Source: JBFXAN01 sp050184225 (GTDB lineage Bacteria; Chloroflexota; Dehalococcoidia; CAUJGQ01). From it: DNA of 35,907 bases. The position numbers and the translations under genes are program-made. Below, one piece after another: positions 13,736 to 20,253 of the stretch; positions within the stretch are counted from its first letter, which is position 1, and the number at the start of each line of letters is the position of its first letter. Location: NCBI GenBank assembly GCA_050184225.1, contig JBFXAN010000056.1:1-35907 (forward strand), in the 5' to 3' direction. The notes beneath the pieces are model-generated. The model worked only from the letters and a program-made list of their open reading frames with translations, did not search any database and was not told the origin of the DNA.

Positions 13736-14289
13736 CGGTGGCGGGGCGACCGATTGATCCAGTGATCGCAGAGCGCGATGCGGCGATGCTCCGGCGACTC
13801 ACGGCCGGAGCATCGCCCGTCGATCTTGCGCGGGAGTATGGGGTGAGCCGCCAGCGCGTGCATCAAATCCAGCGTCTCAGCTCCGCGCGACAACCGCCTC
13901 TGCCGGAGGGGTTCGGTGCCTCGGTACGGGCGCGCCGGCTCGCGCTGGGGTTGTCACAAGATGATCTCGCGCAGTGCCTGGGGGTGGCGACGACCACGAT
14001 TAGTCACCTCGAACGCGGCACACGAATGCCGTTTCACTGGCGCGTGTTCGACCTAGCGCTCTGGGCGATTGAGCACGGCGCACCACGGACGATCCACACG
14101 AGCAGTCGCCCGCGCCGCGTTATCCGGCAGTCCTATTCGCCGCCACTCACCGCGGCGCAGCGCGCGCAGATCAGGGCGCTCCATGCCGGCGGTGCATCAC
14201 CGCGGGCGATTGCCGATACGATTGGGTATTCGTACGAGACCGTGCGGCGTGTGCTGCGCCAGGAGGAGGCGGGCGATGGACCTCCCTGA
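13726..14289 (+). CDS. DNA-binding protein with three helix-turn-helix segments
   Basis: 187 aa from a GTG overlapping the previous stop by 10 nt; the GTG at 13738 is an alternative. Three separate HTH units are visible. The N-terminal unit, LAREYGVSRQRVHQIQR (about residues 33-49), resembles sigma region 4. A central XRE domain is LSQDDLAQCLGVATTTISHL. A C-terminal unit, ASPRAIADTIGYSYETVRRV, resembles a resolvase/IS30-like HTH. A basic linker (SSRPRRVIRQSY) separates the last two. It is probably a phage transcription regulator of the early-to-middle switch. The combination is unusual for so short a protein. Confidence 0.7.
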   Translation: MGVTVAGRPIDPVIAERDAAMLRRLTAGASPVDLAREYGVSRQRVHQIQRLSSARQPPLPEGFGASVRARRLALGLSQDDLAQCLGVATTTISHLERGTRMPFHWRVFDLALWAIEHGAPRTIHTSSRPRRVIRQSYSPPLTAAQRAQIRALHAGGASPRAIADTIGYSYETVRRVLRQEEAGDGPP

Positions 14290-14593
14290 TTTCGTCGTCA
14301 CCGAGGTTGAGGCCGCCCTCGCGGATCTCGACCCACGCTCCCAAGTGCGCGGCCGGCACATCCTCGAACGCCTCGCCCATCGCGCCTACACCTGCGGCCG
14401 CGACGCCGCCATTGCCGAACTGCTGACGAGCGAGCAGGTTGCACCGCTCGTCGGCCTCTCTCAGAGCCAGCTCCGCAGCGTCGCCCGCCGGCGCAATGTC
14501 GGTTGGCTCGTGGGTCGGGACCGGCTGTATCGCCCGGAGGATCTGGAGCGGCTGCGCGACCGGCGGCAGCGAGGACGGCCACGGGCGCAATAG
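14276..14593 (+). CDS. Excisionase/MerR-like winged-helix protein
   Basis: 105 aa from the ATG at 14276, preceded by AGGAGGAGG and overlapping the upstream gene by 14 nt. The N-terminal half is helical (VTEVEAALADLDPRSQ, AHRAYTCGRDAAIAELL). The C-terminal about 55 residues are a helix-turn-helix_17-type domain, LTSEQVAPLVGLSQSQLRSV, with wing LVGRDRLYRPEDLERL and a basic tail RGRPRAQ. The same C-terminal domain plan occurs in the 144-aa protein at 15249. It may be a regulator or a recombination directionality factor; with no integrase in view, the choice stays open. Confidence 0.65.
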   Translation: MDLPDFVVTEVEAALADLDPRSQVRGRHILERLAHRAYTCGRDAAIAELLTSEQVAPLVGLSQSQLRSVARRRNVGWLVGRDRLYRPEDLERLRDRRQRGRPRAQ

Positions 14594-14609
14594 GCGGCGT
14601 CGGCGTATC

Positions 14610-14698
14610 TCTATAGACCACACCTATCCATCGCGTCTCAAAGTCCCGCCATTCTCTATTCTATCCCTGTTGACAAAACAGTTCCGCTGGCGTACACT
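14610..14698 (+). promoter_or_regulatory. Promoter module B: TCTATAGAC plus strong sigma-70 promoter
   Basis: TCTATAGAC (14610-14618) repeats nine of the ten bases of the module A palindrome. TTGACA (14670-14675), a 17-bp spacer and TACACT (14693-14698) form a strong promoter. The leader GTGTGAGGTGGCGGACACCT resembles that of module A, and both end in a GACGACG-type ribosome region before ATGGC. The palindrome-to--35 distance is 11 bp longer than in module A, one helical turn. Confidence 0.65.
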
Positions 14699-14743
14699 TA
14701 GAGTGTGAGGTGGCGGACACCTCGGTAGCCAGGAGAGACGACG

Positions 14744-15238
14744 ATGGCAGCGCAATTGACCGGTAGCGAGAGACAGGTGGCATGGGCAGAGCAGATTCGG
14801 CGCGATGTACTGACGCGGATGCGGAATCGTGCTGATGAGTCCGAGCGAAGTCAGGCCAATCTCGTGGAGCCGTATCCGCACATTCTCGCGGGTGCGCGTG
14901 CGCTCCGACTTGCGGCTGATAGGGCCGAGGCAGAGCAAAGCAGTGCGGCGTGGTGGATCGACCACAGAAATGCCGATTCGAAGGAGATCGCCGGCGAAGT
15001 CCTTGGCGCTCCGATTCAGGGCGAGGTGCCCGGTTTTATGGAAATAGGCCGAACAACGCCACATCCGATCTACGACTTTGAGGCATATTTCGCCGCCATT
15101 GATGCTGTCGCCGCCCCCACCATGCCCGAGGCAGAGTTTAACGATCGCCTGCACGCAATCCTCGACGCACCCCACGGCGACGCCGACAACAACCCGTCGG
15201 CCGAATCCAAGATCACCGAATTCCGCCGGTTGGGCTAG
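14744..15238 (+). CDS. Hypothetical protein with GSERQxxWAxxIR motif
   Basis: 164 aa. The N-terminal LTGSERQVAWAEQIRRDVL followed 50 residues later by AAWWIDHRNAD is a pattern I know from hypothetical proteins on mobile elements (LxGSxKQxxWAxxIR...WWI). No biochemical role is established for it. The C-terminal half is less conserved-looking and acidic. It is the first gene behind promoter module B. Confidence 0.65.
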   Translation: MAAQLTGSERQVAWAEQIRRDVLTRMRNRADESERSQANLVEPYPHILAGARALRLAADRAEAEQSSAAWWIDHRNADSKEIAGEVLGAPIQGEVPGFMEIGRTTPHPIYDFEAYFAAIDAVAAPTMPEAEFNDRLHAILDAPHGDADNNPSAESKITEFRRLG

Positions 15239-15248
15239 GAGGCAGTCA

Positions 15249-15683
15249 ATGATCCGCCTTGTCTCCCTCCAAAACGACCCGCCGTCCGCGTGCTTCGCCG
15301 CCCTCGCCGGCTTCGAACTCGACCCGACGATCACCGAGGCCGACCCGCGTGCCGCTGCCCTCGTCGCCGCCCTGCCGGACGGTTGGAAGACGCTCTATTT
15401 CGGCCGGTTCGCGGACGGACGATTTGGCGTGATGGGCAGCGGCCACCCCGACATTCCCGTTGCGATCGAGACGGAGCCGCCGGCGGACAGCAACGGCCGG
15501 CCGCGCGGGGTACTCTCCGCAACCGATGTCGCCACCCGCCTCAACGTCACGCCGGAGTGGGTGCGGCGCAAGGCGACCACGCGCACGATCGGTCAACGGC
15601 TCGGCCGGGAGTGGCTGTTCTCCGAAGCGGACGTGGCGGCATTGGCGGTGAAGGGAACGCCGGGACGACCGCGCGGGCGCTAG
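15249..15683 (+). CDS. Protein with C-terminal excisionase-like HTH domain
   Basis: 144 aa; ATG with AGGAGG 7 nt upstream. Residues 1-85 form an unrecognised alpha/beta domain (WKTLYFGRFADGRFGVMG). From about residue 88 a helix-turn-helix_17-type domain reads LSATDVATRLNVTPEWVRRK, with wing IGQRLGREWLFSEADVAAL and tail GRPRGR. That half is parallel to the 105-aa protein at 14276 (wing residues GR-x2-LF/Y and tail GRPRxx). It is followed at once by a strong terminator and so ends the early transcript. Confidence 0.65.
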   Translation: MIRLVSLQNDPPSACFAALAGFELDPTITEADPRAAALVAALPDGWKTLYFGRFADGRFGVMGSGHPDIPVAIETEPPADSNGRPRGVLSATDVATRLNVTPEWVRRKATTRTIGQRLGREWLFSEADVAALAVKGTPGRPRGR

Positions 15684-15702
15684 CCTGGGACACGCGCAAA
15701 GC

Positions 15703-15734
15703 AACGCCTCGGTGGTTGTTCACCGAGGCGTTTT
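15703..15734 (+). terminator. Rho-independent terminator before the csf operon
   Basis: AACGCCTCGGTG (15703-15714), loop GTTGTT, CACCGAGGCGTT (15721-15732), then a TTTT run to 15734. It is a perfect 12-bp stem. It separates early phage transcription from the type IV-B operon, which therefore needs its own promoter. Confidence 0.9.
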
Positions 15735-15753
15735 CGCTGACGCCGATGTTGCA

Positions 15754-15782
15754 TTGAATTGTCAGCACAACCAGTGTATCCT
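15754..15782 (+). promoter_or_regulatory. csf operon promoter, probably leaderless
   Basis: TTGAAT (15754-15759), a 17-bp spacer and TATCCT (15777-15782). Transcription would begin about 7 bp later, at the csf1 ATG (15789). No ribosome site is present upstream of that ATG, which fits a leaderless mRNA. Confidence 0.55.
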
Positions 15783-15788
15783 CAGGAT

Positions 15789-16523
15789 ATGGATGCCGCC
15801 ACCCGCAGCGCCAGCCGGTTCGCCTGGGAATGCCTTGGCTCCCCACTGTGGTCGCCCCCCGCCGATCCCGGTCCTGATACCACCTGCTACCTCTGCGCTG
15901 GTCCCACCGATGGCGCTGGTTGGCCGGTGAAACTGGCGATCCCGGTGACCTTCACCAACGTCAACCGCGCCGCCGATCCCACCAGCCGCACCGTCTGTCA
16001 GGCGTGCGTCTACACCTCGGCCACTGAGCCGTGGAAGGCATACGTCGCCGTTCATCCCGCGATGGGCCTCAAGGACAAGCACCCACTCTCCTGGCGCTCC
16101 TACTCCCACCTGTTCAGCGCCGCCGGCCACGAATGCCCGTCCCGGTCCCGTTGGCGCGAGATCCTGCTCGACCCACCGGCGCCGCCGTTCCTCGCCGTCG
16201 TTGCCGAGTCGGGCCAGAAGCACATCCTCTTCCGTGCCGCCGTCGCCTACGACGGCGATGTATTCCCCGTCCAGGTCGAGGAGGAGCGCGTCTACCTCGA
16301 CCGCGCCCGCTTCGCGGCGGGCCTGCCGGTGGTCGAGGCGTTACTGCGCCTGGGCTTTAGCCGCGACGCGATCCGGGGCAATGTCTACCCGCCGCACCTC
16401 GTGCTCAAGCACCTGGCGGCGTGGAAGCCGCTCAGTGCGGCCACCGAGCGCTGGCGCATTGAGGCGCCGGATGAGTTACGGCTCGCGCTGTTCTGTGCCC
16501 AAGGGCCGAAGAAGGAGGAGTGA
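15789..16523 (+). CDS. csf1: Type IV CRISPR-associated protein Csf1 (Cas8-like large subunit)
   Basis: 244 aa, the usual size of Csf1. The zinc-finger cysteines are C33-x2-C36 (TCYLCAG) and C70-x2-C73 (VCQACV), with IPVTFTN between them, a hallmark of type IV Csf1. The C-terminal half is alpha-helical and carries FAAGLPVVEALLRLGFSRDA. In type IV complexes Csf1 is the small Cas8-like subunit next to the crRNA 5' end or DNA entry. The ATG at 15789 is preferred over a TTG ten codons earlier because a promoter lies immediately upstream. Its stop overlaps the next start (TGATG). Assignment is strongly supported by csf2, csf3 and cysH downstream in the order of type IV-B. Confidence 0.85.
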   Translation: MDAATRSASRFAWECLGSPLWSPPADPGPDTTCYLCAGPTDGAGWPVKLAIPVTFTNVNRAADPTSRTVCQACVYTSATEPWKAYVAVHPAMGLKDKHPLSWRSYSHLFSAAGHECPSRSRWREILLDPPAPPFLAVVAESGQKHILFRAAVAYDGDVFPVQVEEERVYLDRARFAAGLPVVEALLRLGFSRDAIRGNVYPPHLVLKHLAAWKPLSAATERWRIEAPDELRLALFCAQGPKKEE

Positions 16524-17014
16524 TGGCCGTCTACGGTTTCGATACGAGCGACGAGCACGCGGCGGTTGGTGCGCTCTGTGTCTATGCCGTCTGGCGCAGT
16601 CGCGATCGTGCCCGGCACAAGATCACGCCGGACGTGTGGAGCCAGAACGAGCGCTTTGTCAAAGCCGCCGCCAAGCGTGCGGAGAACCTGCCCCAATTCC
16701 TTGAACGGCTCAAGCCTCGGATGAGTTGTGGGGCGATCCACCCCGCCGCAATTGCCGTCGGCGTCAAGGGCGCCGTGCCGGAGGTCGTGCTCTCAACCGG
16801 CGAGGTGATCGAACTAGCAGAGGAACCGGGCCGCGAGTTTGGCGTCGGCGTGATCGAGCGGGCCGACCATCGCGCCGTCCTCGATGTGCTCTATCGAGAA
16901 ACCGCCTGGGTGATCGCCTTGACAAGGGATCGCTTAGAGCGCGAGCGTCCGATTGAGCGGCGGCTTGAAACCGCGCTCGACGTGATCGGGGAGACGGAGG
17001 TACTTGAATCATGA
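16523..17014 (+). CDS. cas11: Type IV-B Cas11-like small subunit
   Basis: 163 aa, mostly helical: FVKAAAKRAENLPQFLERL, DHRAVLDVLYRETAWVIALT, LERERPIERRLETALDVIG. It lies exactly where type IV-B loci carry the small-subunit gene, between csf1 and csf2, and its length fits. Cas11 proteins diverge too much for recognition by motif, so the call rests on position, size and helical content. The start ATG overlaps the csf1 stop by one base with AAGGAGGAG upstream. The stop overlaps csf2 by 4 nt. Confidence 0.65.
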   Translation: MAVYGFDTSDEHAAVGALCVYAVWRSRDRARHKITPDVWSQNERFVKAAAKRAENLPQFLERLKPRMSCGAIHPAAIAVGVKGAVPEVVLSTGEVIELAEEPGREFGVGVIERADHRAVLDVLYRETAWVIALTRDRLERERPIERRLETALDVIGETEVLES

Positions 17015-17997
17015 CCGATTGGCGACTAACGGGACTGTTCGACCTGCGGGCGCCGCTCTCGCACATCGGCGAGACGATCGGCACGACCGCCTACCTCGCA
17101 GAGGAGCCGATCCGTCAGCCGGACGGATCGTATCTCGACGTGTTTTGCTACGCCGGCAACGCCTGGCGCGGCCAACTCCGCGACCTCGCCTCGCTCTATC
17201 TGCTCCATCGACTCGACAACCCCCGCTTGCCGCTCGATACGTTCCACTTGCTCTTTTCCGGCGGGCGGATCGGCGGCGACATGGTCGTCGATCTCGATCG
17301 GGCGCGGCAGTATCGTCAGGCGATCCCGCTCGTGGCGCTCTGGGGCGGCGGCGTCGGCAACCAGATCCTCCCCGGCAAATTGCGGGTCGCCAACAGCTAC
17401 CCCCTCTGTCACGAAGCGCTGTCGGCGCTGCCCGCCCGCTACCGGCCGCTTGTGACGAGCACCTACCGGGACATGACCTTCGAGAAATCGTTCAGCCGCA
17501 CCGATGACGGCAAGAACCCGGCCTACGACCGCTTCCGCGCGCTGCCGGCGCCGGTTCAGGGCGCGTTGCTCGCCGGCGATGATGGCGCCGCGCCGACGCC
17601 GGCTAAACCGAAGCGCGACGGTCCCGCCGACCAGATGCGGATGACGGTCGAATTGGTCGCGGTGGGGACGCAGTTGGCGACGGAGATCACGCTGCGCGAC
17701 GCCAGCGAGGTCGAGTTGGGCTGTCTCACCTCGGCGCTCTACACATTCGCGCGATCGCCGCACATCGGCGGCCAGGCGTCGCGGGGCCACGGCGCCGTCA
17801 GCCTCGCCTACACCGTGCGTGATCTCGACCGGGGTGAGGAGGAGCGGTTCTTCATCTGCGACGGCGACACGCCGGTCCTGTTCCCGCCGGCAGAAGCAGC
17901 GCTGCACGCCTACGATGCCCATGTGCTGCGACTCTACCAGGAGATGCTGGTGGAGCAGGGCGGCACGATCCGGGGGTTGTTGGGGGTGGCGTCGTGA
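17011..17997 (+). CDS. csf2: Type IV CRISPR-associated protein Csf2 (Cas7-like backbone)
   Basis: 328 aa, typical of Csf2. It shows the RAMP-type pattern of Cas7 proteins: an N-terminal strand LFDLRAPLSHIGETIG, then the conserved YAGNAWRGQLRDL at residues about 48-60. A Gly-rich stretch GGRIGGDMV and a late SPHIGGQASRGHGAVSL glycine loop (near residue 250) follow. Csf2 polymerises along the guide RNA to form the complex backbone. ATGA overlap with the upstream cas11 and GTGA overlap with the next gene show strict translational coupling. No catalytic Asp of target cleavage is expected in this family. Confidence 0.88.
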   Translation: MTDWRLTGLFDLRAPLSHIGETIGTTAYLAEEPIRQPDGSYLDVFCYAGNAWRGQLRDLASLYLLHRLDNPRLPLDTFHLLFSGGRIGGDMVVDLDRARQYRQAIPLVALWGGGVGNQILPGKLRVANSYPLCHEALSALPARYRPLVTSTYRDMTFEKSFSRTDDGKNPAYDRFRALPAPVQGALLAGDDGAAPTPAKPKRDGPADQMRMTVELVAVGTQLATEITLRDASEVELGCLTSALYTFARSPHIGGQASRGHGAVSLAYTVRDLDRGEEERFFICDGDTPVLFPPAEAALHAYDAHVLRLYQEMLVEQGGTIRGLLGVAS

Positions 17998-18317
17998 TCG
18001 CGGGGCCGGCGTTCGTTACGCCCCACGCGATCCACCAATTCTGCGCCCGGATCGCGCCGCTCTCTGTCGCCGAGGCGCGGGCAGTGATCCTCGCTGGACT
18101 GCGCTATCCCTGCGCCGTCCGGTTCGGACGATTGCGTGATGGCCGCCGGCAGGCCGACGTCGGCGTCGATGACGGTCGCTACCAGTTCGTCGTCAGCGTG
18201 GTGAGCAACCCCAATCCGGCACTCTTGCCCGCCGTCGTTACGGTTGTGCCGGCGAGCAAGGGCCGAGGCCGGCCCCGGCGCCGCTGGGACCAGGGCGGCT
18301 GGAGGCGGGTCGCATGA
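17994..18317 (+). CDS. Unknown 107-aa protein embedded between csf2 and csf3
   Basis: GTG start overlapping the csf2 stop (GTGA); its own stop overlaps the csf3 start (ATGA). The N-terminus FVTPHAIHQFCARIAPLSVA, then ARAVILAGL, resembles a small phage/mobile-element domain of the VTxHAxxxFxxRv type whose function I do not know. The centre has short strands (YQFVVSVVSN, AVVTVVPA), and the last 20 residues are strongly basic (SKGRGRPRRRWDQGGWRRVA), as in nucleic-acid-binding tails. The standard type IV-B order has no gene here, so it is a candidate extra component. It may instead be a phage gene that slipped into the operon. Confidence 0.75.
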   Translation: MIAGPAFVTPHAIHQFCARIAPLSVAEARAVILAGLRYPCAVRFGRLRDGRRQADVGVDDGRYQFVVSVVSNPNPALLPAVVTVVPASKGRGRPRRRWDQGGWRRVA

Positions 18318-18967
18318 TCCCGTTGCGTGTCACGGCAACGTTGCGCGGCGGCTATGCGGCCGCCGATCCGTGGAGTCCCGATCTCGCGGCAATTCTCGCC
18401 TACTGGTCGTTGTTCGAGCGGATGGGCGGCGATGACTTCGCCCTCGGCCAGACTGGAGCGGTACCGCTCGTCGTCTGTGACGATCTCCCGCTGGGCCGCG
18501 AGGCAGACGGCGATCACTGGTGGTGGCAGGTGTCGTCACCGATCGTTCAGGTTGAACGGGAAGGCCGCAAGTTCTTCCACCGCCGCTTCGACGTTGAGGC
18601 GGCATTGACCTACGCTCCGGAGAAACAGAAGCGCGTGATGACGGCGGCTGGGCCGTACAAGAACTACCGCCTCGCCCGCCGGATCGTCTACGCCGAGGCG
18701 ATCATCTGGCACTGCATTGGCGAAGCGACAGAGATCCGGCGATTACTCCGGCGCTGCGATCAGGTCGGCGGCGGTCGGGGCGGCGGTTGGGGGGAGGTCG
18801 AGGACTGGCAGATCACCGAGGACGGCGATCCCGATCTCGCTCGCTTCCACCGGCCGCTGCCGGTGGCGTTTGCTGAGGCGCACGGGATTGAGGGGACGCG
18901 GCTCGTCTGGGGGATCAAGCCGCCCGGCCGGCATGTCCCCCACCAAACCCTCTGTGTGCTGCCGTGA
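18314..18967 (+). CDS. csf3: Type IV CRISPR-associated protein Csf3 (Cas5-like)
   Basis: 217 aa. The N-terminal LRVTATLRGGYAAADPW followed by LAAILAYWSLFERMG matches the Csf3 pattern, where a strand leads to a LDGxLAYW-like helix. The glycine-rich loop VGGGRGGGWGEVEDW (about residues 151-165) is the late RAMP G-loop. KNYRLARRIVYAEAIIWHC provides the basic helix expected to hold the 5' handle of the guide. Csf3 caps the Csf2 backbone. The ATG overlaps the previous stop by 4 nt, and the stop overlaps cysH (GTGA). Confidence 0.85.
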   Translation: MIPLRVTATLRGGYAAADPWSPDLAAILAYWSLFERMGGDDFALGQTGAVPLVVCDDLPLGREADGDHWWWQVSSPIVQVEREGRKFFHRRFDVEAALTYAPEKQKRVMTAAGPYKNYRLARRIVYAEAIIWHCIGEATEIRRLLRRCDQVGGGRGGGWGEVEDWQITEDGDPDLARFHRPLPVAFAEAHGIEGTRLVWGIKPPGRHVPHQTLCVLP

Positions 18968-19683
18968 GCGCGCTCCTGCCCGGCGACCGGCTCCACGCCC
19001 GGCTTGGTGCGTTTCCGCGCCGGGTGGCCCGCGCCCATGACCTGATCGCACGCGCACTGGCGCAGATGCAGCAGCCCTACGTGGCGTGGAGTGGCGGGAA
19101 GGACTCGACCGTCGTGCTCGCGCTCGTGCGCGAGCAACGTCCCGATATCCCCGCGATCTGGTTCGACGACGAACTTGAGTATCCAGAGACGGTCACCTAT
19201 CTGACGGAGACGGCGGCGGCGCTCGCGATCGACCTCCGCCCGATGTTCGGCACGGCCCAGCACGGCGGTTGGTTCACGCCCTGGACCGATCGTCCCTTCT
19301 GGCGGGAGTCGCTGCCGGGGACTGCGCGCCTCGGACCAGACTACGGTGCCCGTGAGGGATGGGATGGGGGGTTCATCGGCCTGCGGGCGCAGGAGCGGCC
19401 GTATCGCGCCGTCCATCTCCGTGCTCGTGGTGTGCTCTATCAAACGAGCGCGGGGCAATGGCGCTGCAACCCGATCGCGGACTGGTCGCTACACGACGTG
19501 TGGGCATACCTGGCACAGTCGTCGATGCCCTCCAACCCGGTCTACGACCGGCTCACTGCGATTGATATCCCGCGCGAGTTGCAGCGCGTCGGGCCACTGC
19601 CACTGACGCCAGGGTGGATACTCGCCGCCGGTTGGCCGGATCTCTATCGAAAATTGGTCACGCGCTACGGGATGCGGTGGTGA
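18964..19683 (+). CDS. cysH: CysH-like PP-loop ATPase of type IV-B loci
   Basis: 239 aa. The PP-loop SGGKDSTVVL lies at residues 43-52, followed by the nucleotide-binding IPAIWFDDELEYPET. A later CNPIADWSLHDVWAYL (from about residue 161) is the conserved PAPS-reductase-family helix. The C-terminal ECGxH redox motif of true PAPS/APS reductases is absent, and the protein ends at YGMRW with no cysteine there. It is therefore probably not a sulfate-assimilation enzyme but an ATP-pyrophosphatase. A CysH-like gene at this position is the diagnostic accessory of type IV-B systems; its role there is not settled. GTG start overlaps the csf3 stop. Confidence 0.85.
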   Translation: MSALLPGDRLHARLGAFPRRVARAHDLIARALAQMQQPYVAWSGGKDSTVVLALVREQRPDIPAIWFDDELEYPETVTYLTETAAALAIDLRPMFGTAQHGGWFTPWTDRPFWRESLPGTARLGPDYGAREGWDGGFIGLRAQERPYRAVHLRARGVLYQTSAGQWRCNPIADWSLHDVWAYLAQSSMPSNPVYDRLTAIDIPRELQRVGPLPLTPGWILAAGWPDLYRKLVTRYGMRW

Positions 19684-19687
19684 AACG

Positions 19688-19990
19688 ATGGCGGGTCGCC
19701 GCTGGACCGAGGCCGAGGCGACGTTTGTGATCGACAACCTCACCCGCTGGCGGATCGAGACAATTGGCCGGCGTCTGGGCCGCACCCCGAAGGCGATCCA
19801 CCGCTATCTCCAGCGCCACGGCCAGTACGTCACCCAACAGGATCTGATCACGACCGGCGTCGCCGCCGCGCTCTGCGGCCGCACGCAGATGACCCTCTAT
19901 CGCTGGGCCAGCTCCGGCCGCGTCCGTGCTCGCCGCGTCCCCGGTGGCCGGCGCTGGCTGATCGACCCCGACGATCTGCCGGTGGCCTGA
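19688..19990 (+). CDS. Small protein with two HTH domains, last gene of the csf operon
   Basis: 100 aa; the start lies 4 bp after the cysH stop. The N-terminal half is a SANT/Myb-like or resolvase-like HTH: RWTEAEATFVIDNL, then IETIGRRLGRTPKAIHRYLQ. The C-terminal half is a helix-turn-helix_17 domain: GVAAALCGRTQMTLYRWASS with wing RRVPGGRRWLIDPDDL. It could autoregulate the csf operon or be an unrelated phage regulator; tight spacing favours membership. A palindromic CCCGGCCGGG just past its end and the change of strand mark the end of rightward genes. Confidence 0.7.
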   Translation: MAGRRWTEAEATFVIDNLTRWRIETIGRRLGRTPKAIHRYLQRHGQYVTQQDLITTGVAAALCGRTQMTLYRWASSGRVRARRVPGGRRWLIDPDDLPVA

Positions 19991-20031
19991 AAACGACGCA
20001 TAGCCCCCGGCCGGGCACCGAGGGAGGCTCA

Positions 20032-20130
20032 TTATGGCGAGGGCGTGCGGCGGCAGGCGCTCGCGGCGTCGGGGATGCGGCGGATCGTCGCGGTGGCAAT
20101 GTTGGGTACCCGGCGGACATTGGCAGCCAT
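20032..20130 (-). CDS. Very small basic protein (32 aa)
   Basis: MAANVRRVPNIATATIRRIP, ending CRRTPSP. CAGGAG lies 7 nt upstream of the ATG. It is the last candidate gene of the leftward late block, 3 bp after the 39-aa gene. It is too short for any family call; only the ribosome site and gene packing support it. Confidence 0.35.
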   Translation of the reverse strand: MAANVRRVPNIATATIRRIPDAASACRRTPSP

Positions 20131-20133
20131 GAT

Positions 20134-20253
20134 TCATGCTCCTGTCTGTTGATGACCCCGCACTGCCAGGCAGCCGTCGATGCCGACACACATCAGATAC
20201 GCGGGCACGCCGTAGACGTGGATGGTTAGCCAGCGGTGGATGTGCTCGGTCAT
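20134..20253 (-). CDS. Very small protein (39 aa)
   Basis: MTEHIHRWLTIHVYGVPAYL, ending GHQQTGA. The ATG overlaps the stop of the 390-aa secreted protein (ATGA), which implies coupled translation. It has a hydrophobic centre with two cysteines. Function unknown. Confidence 0.45.
   Translation of the reverse strand: MTEHIHRWLTIHVYGVPAYLMCVGIDGCLAVRGHQQTGA

Noticed and set aside
13380..14698. TCTATAGAC copies as CRISPR-like repeats
   Set aside because: Only two copies, 1.2 kb apart, each tied to a promoter; no spacer array.
15789..19990. Type IV-A or IV-C, or type I/III-derived system
   Set aside because: No DinG helicase (csf4), no Cas6/Csf5, no Cas10-like large subunit and no Cas3; the CysH gene and order fit IV-B.
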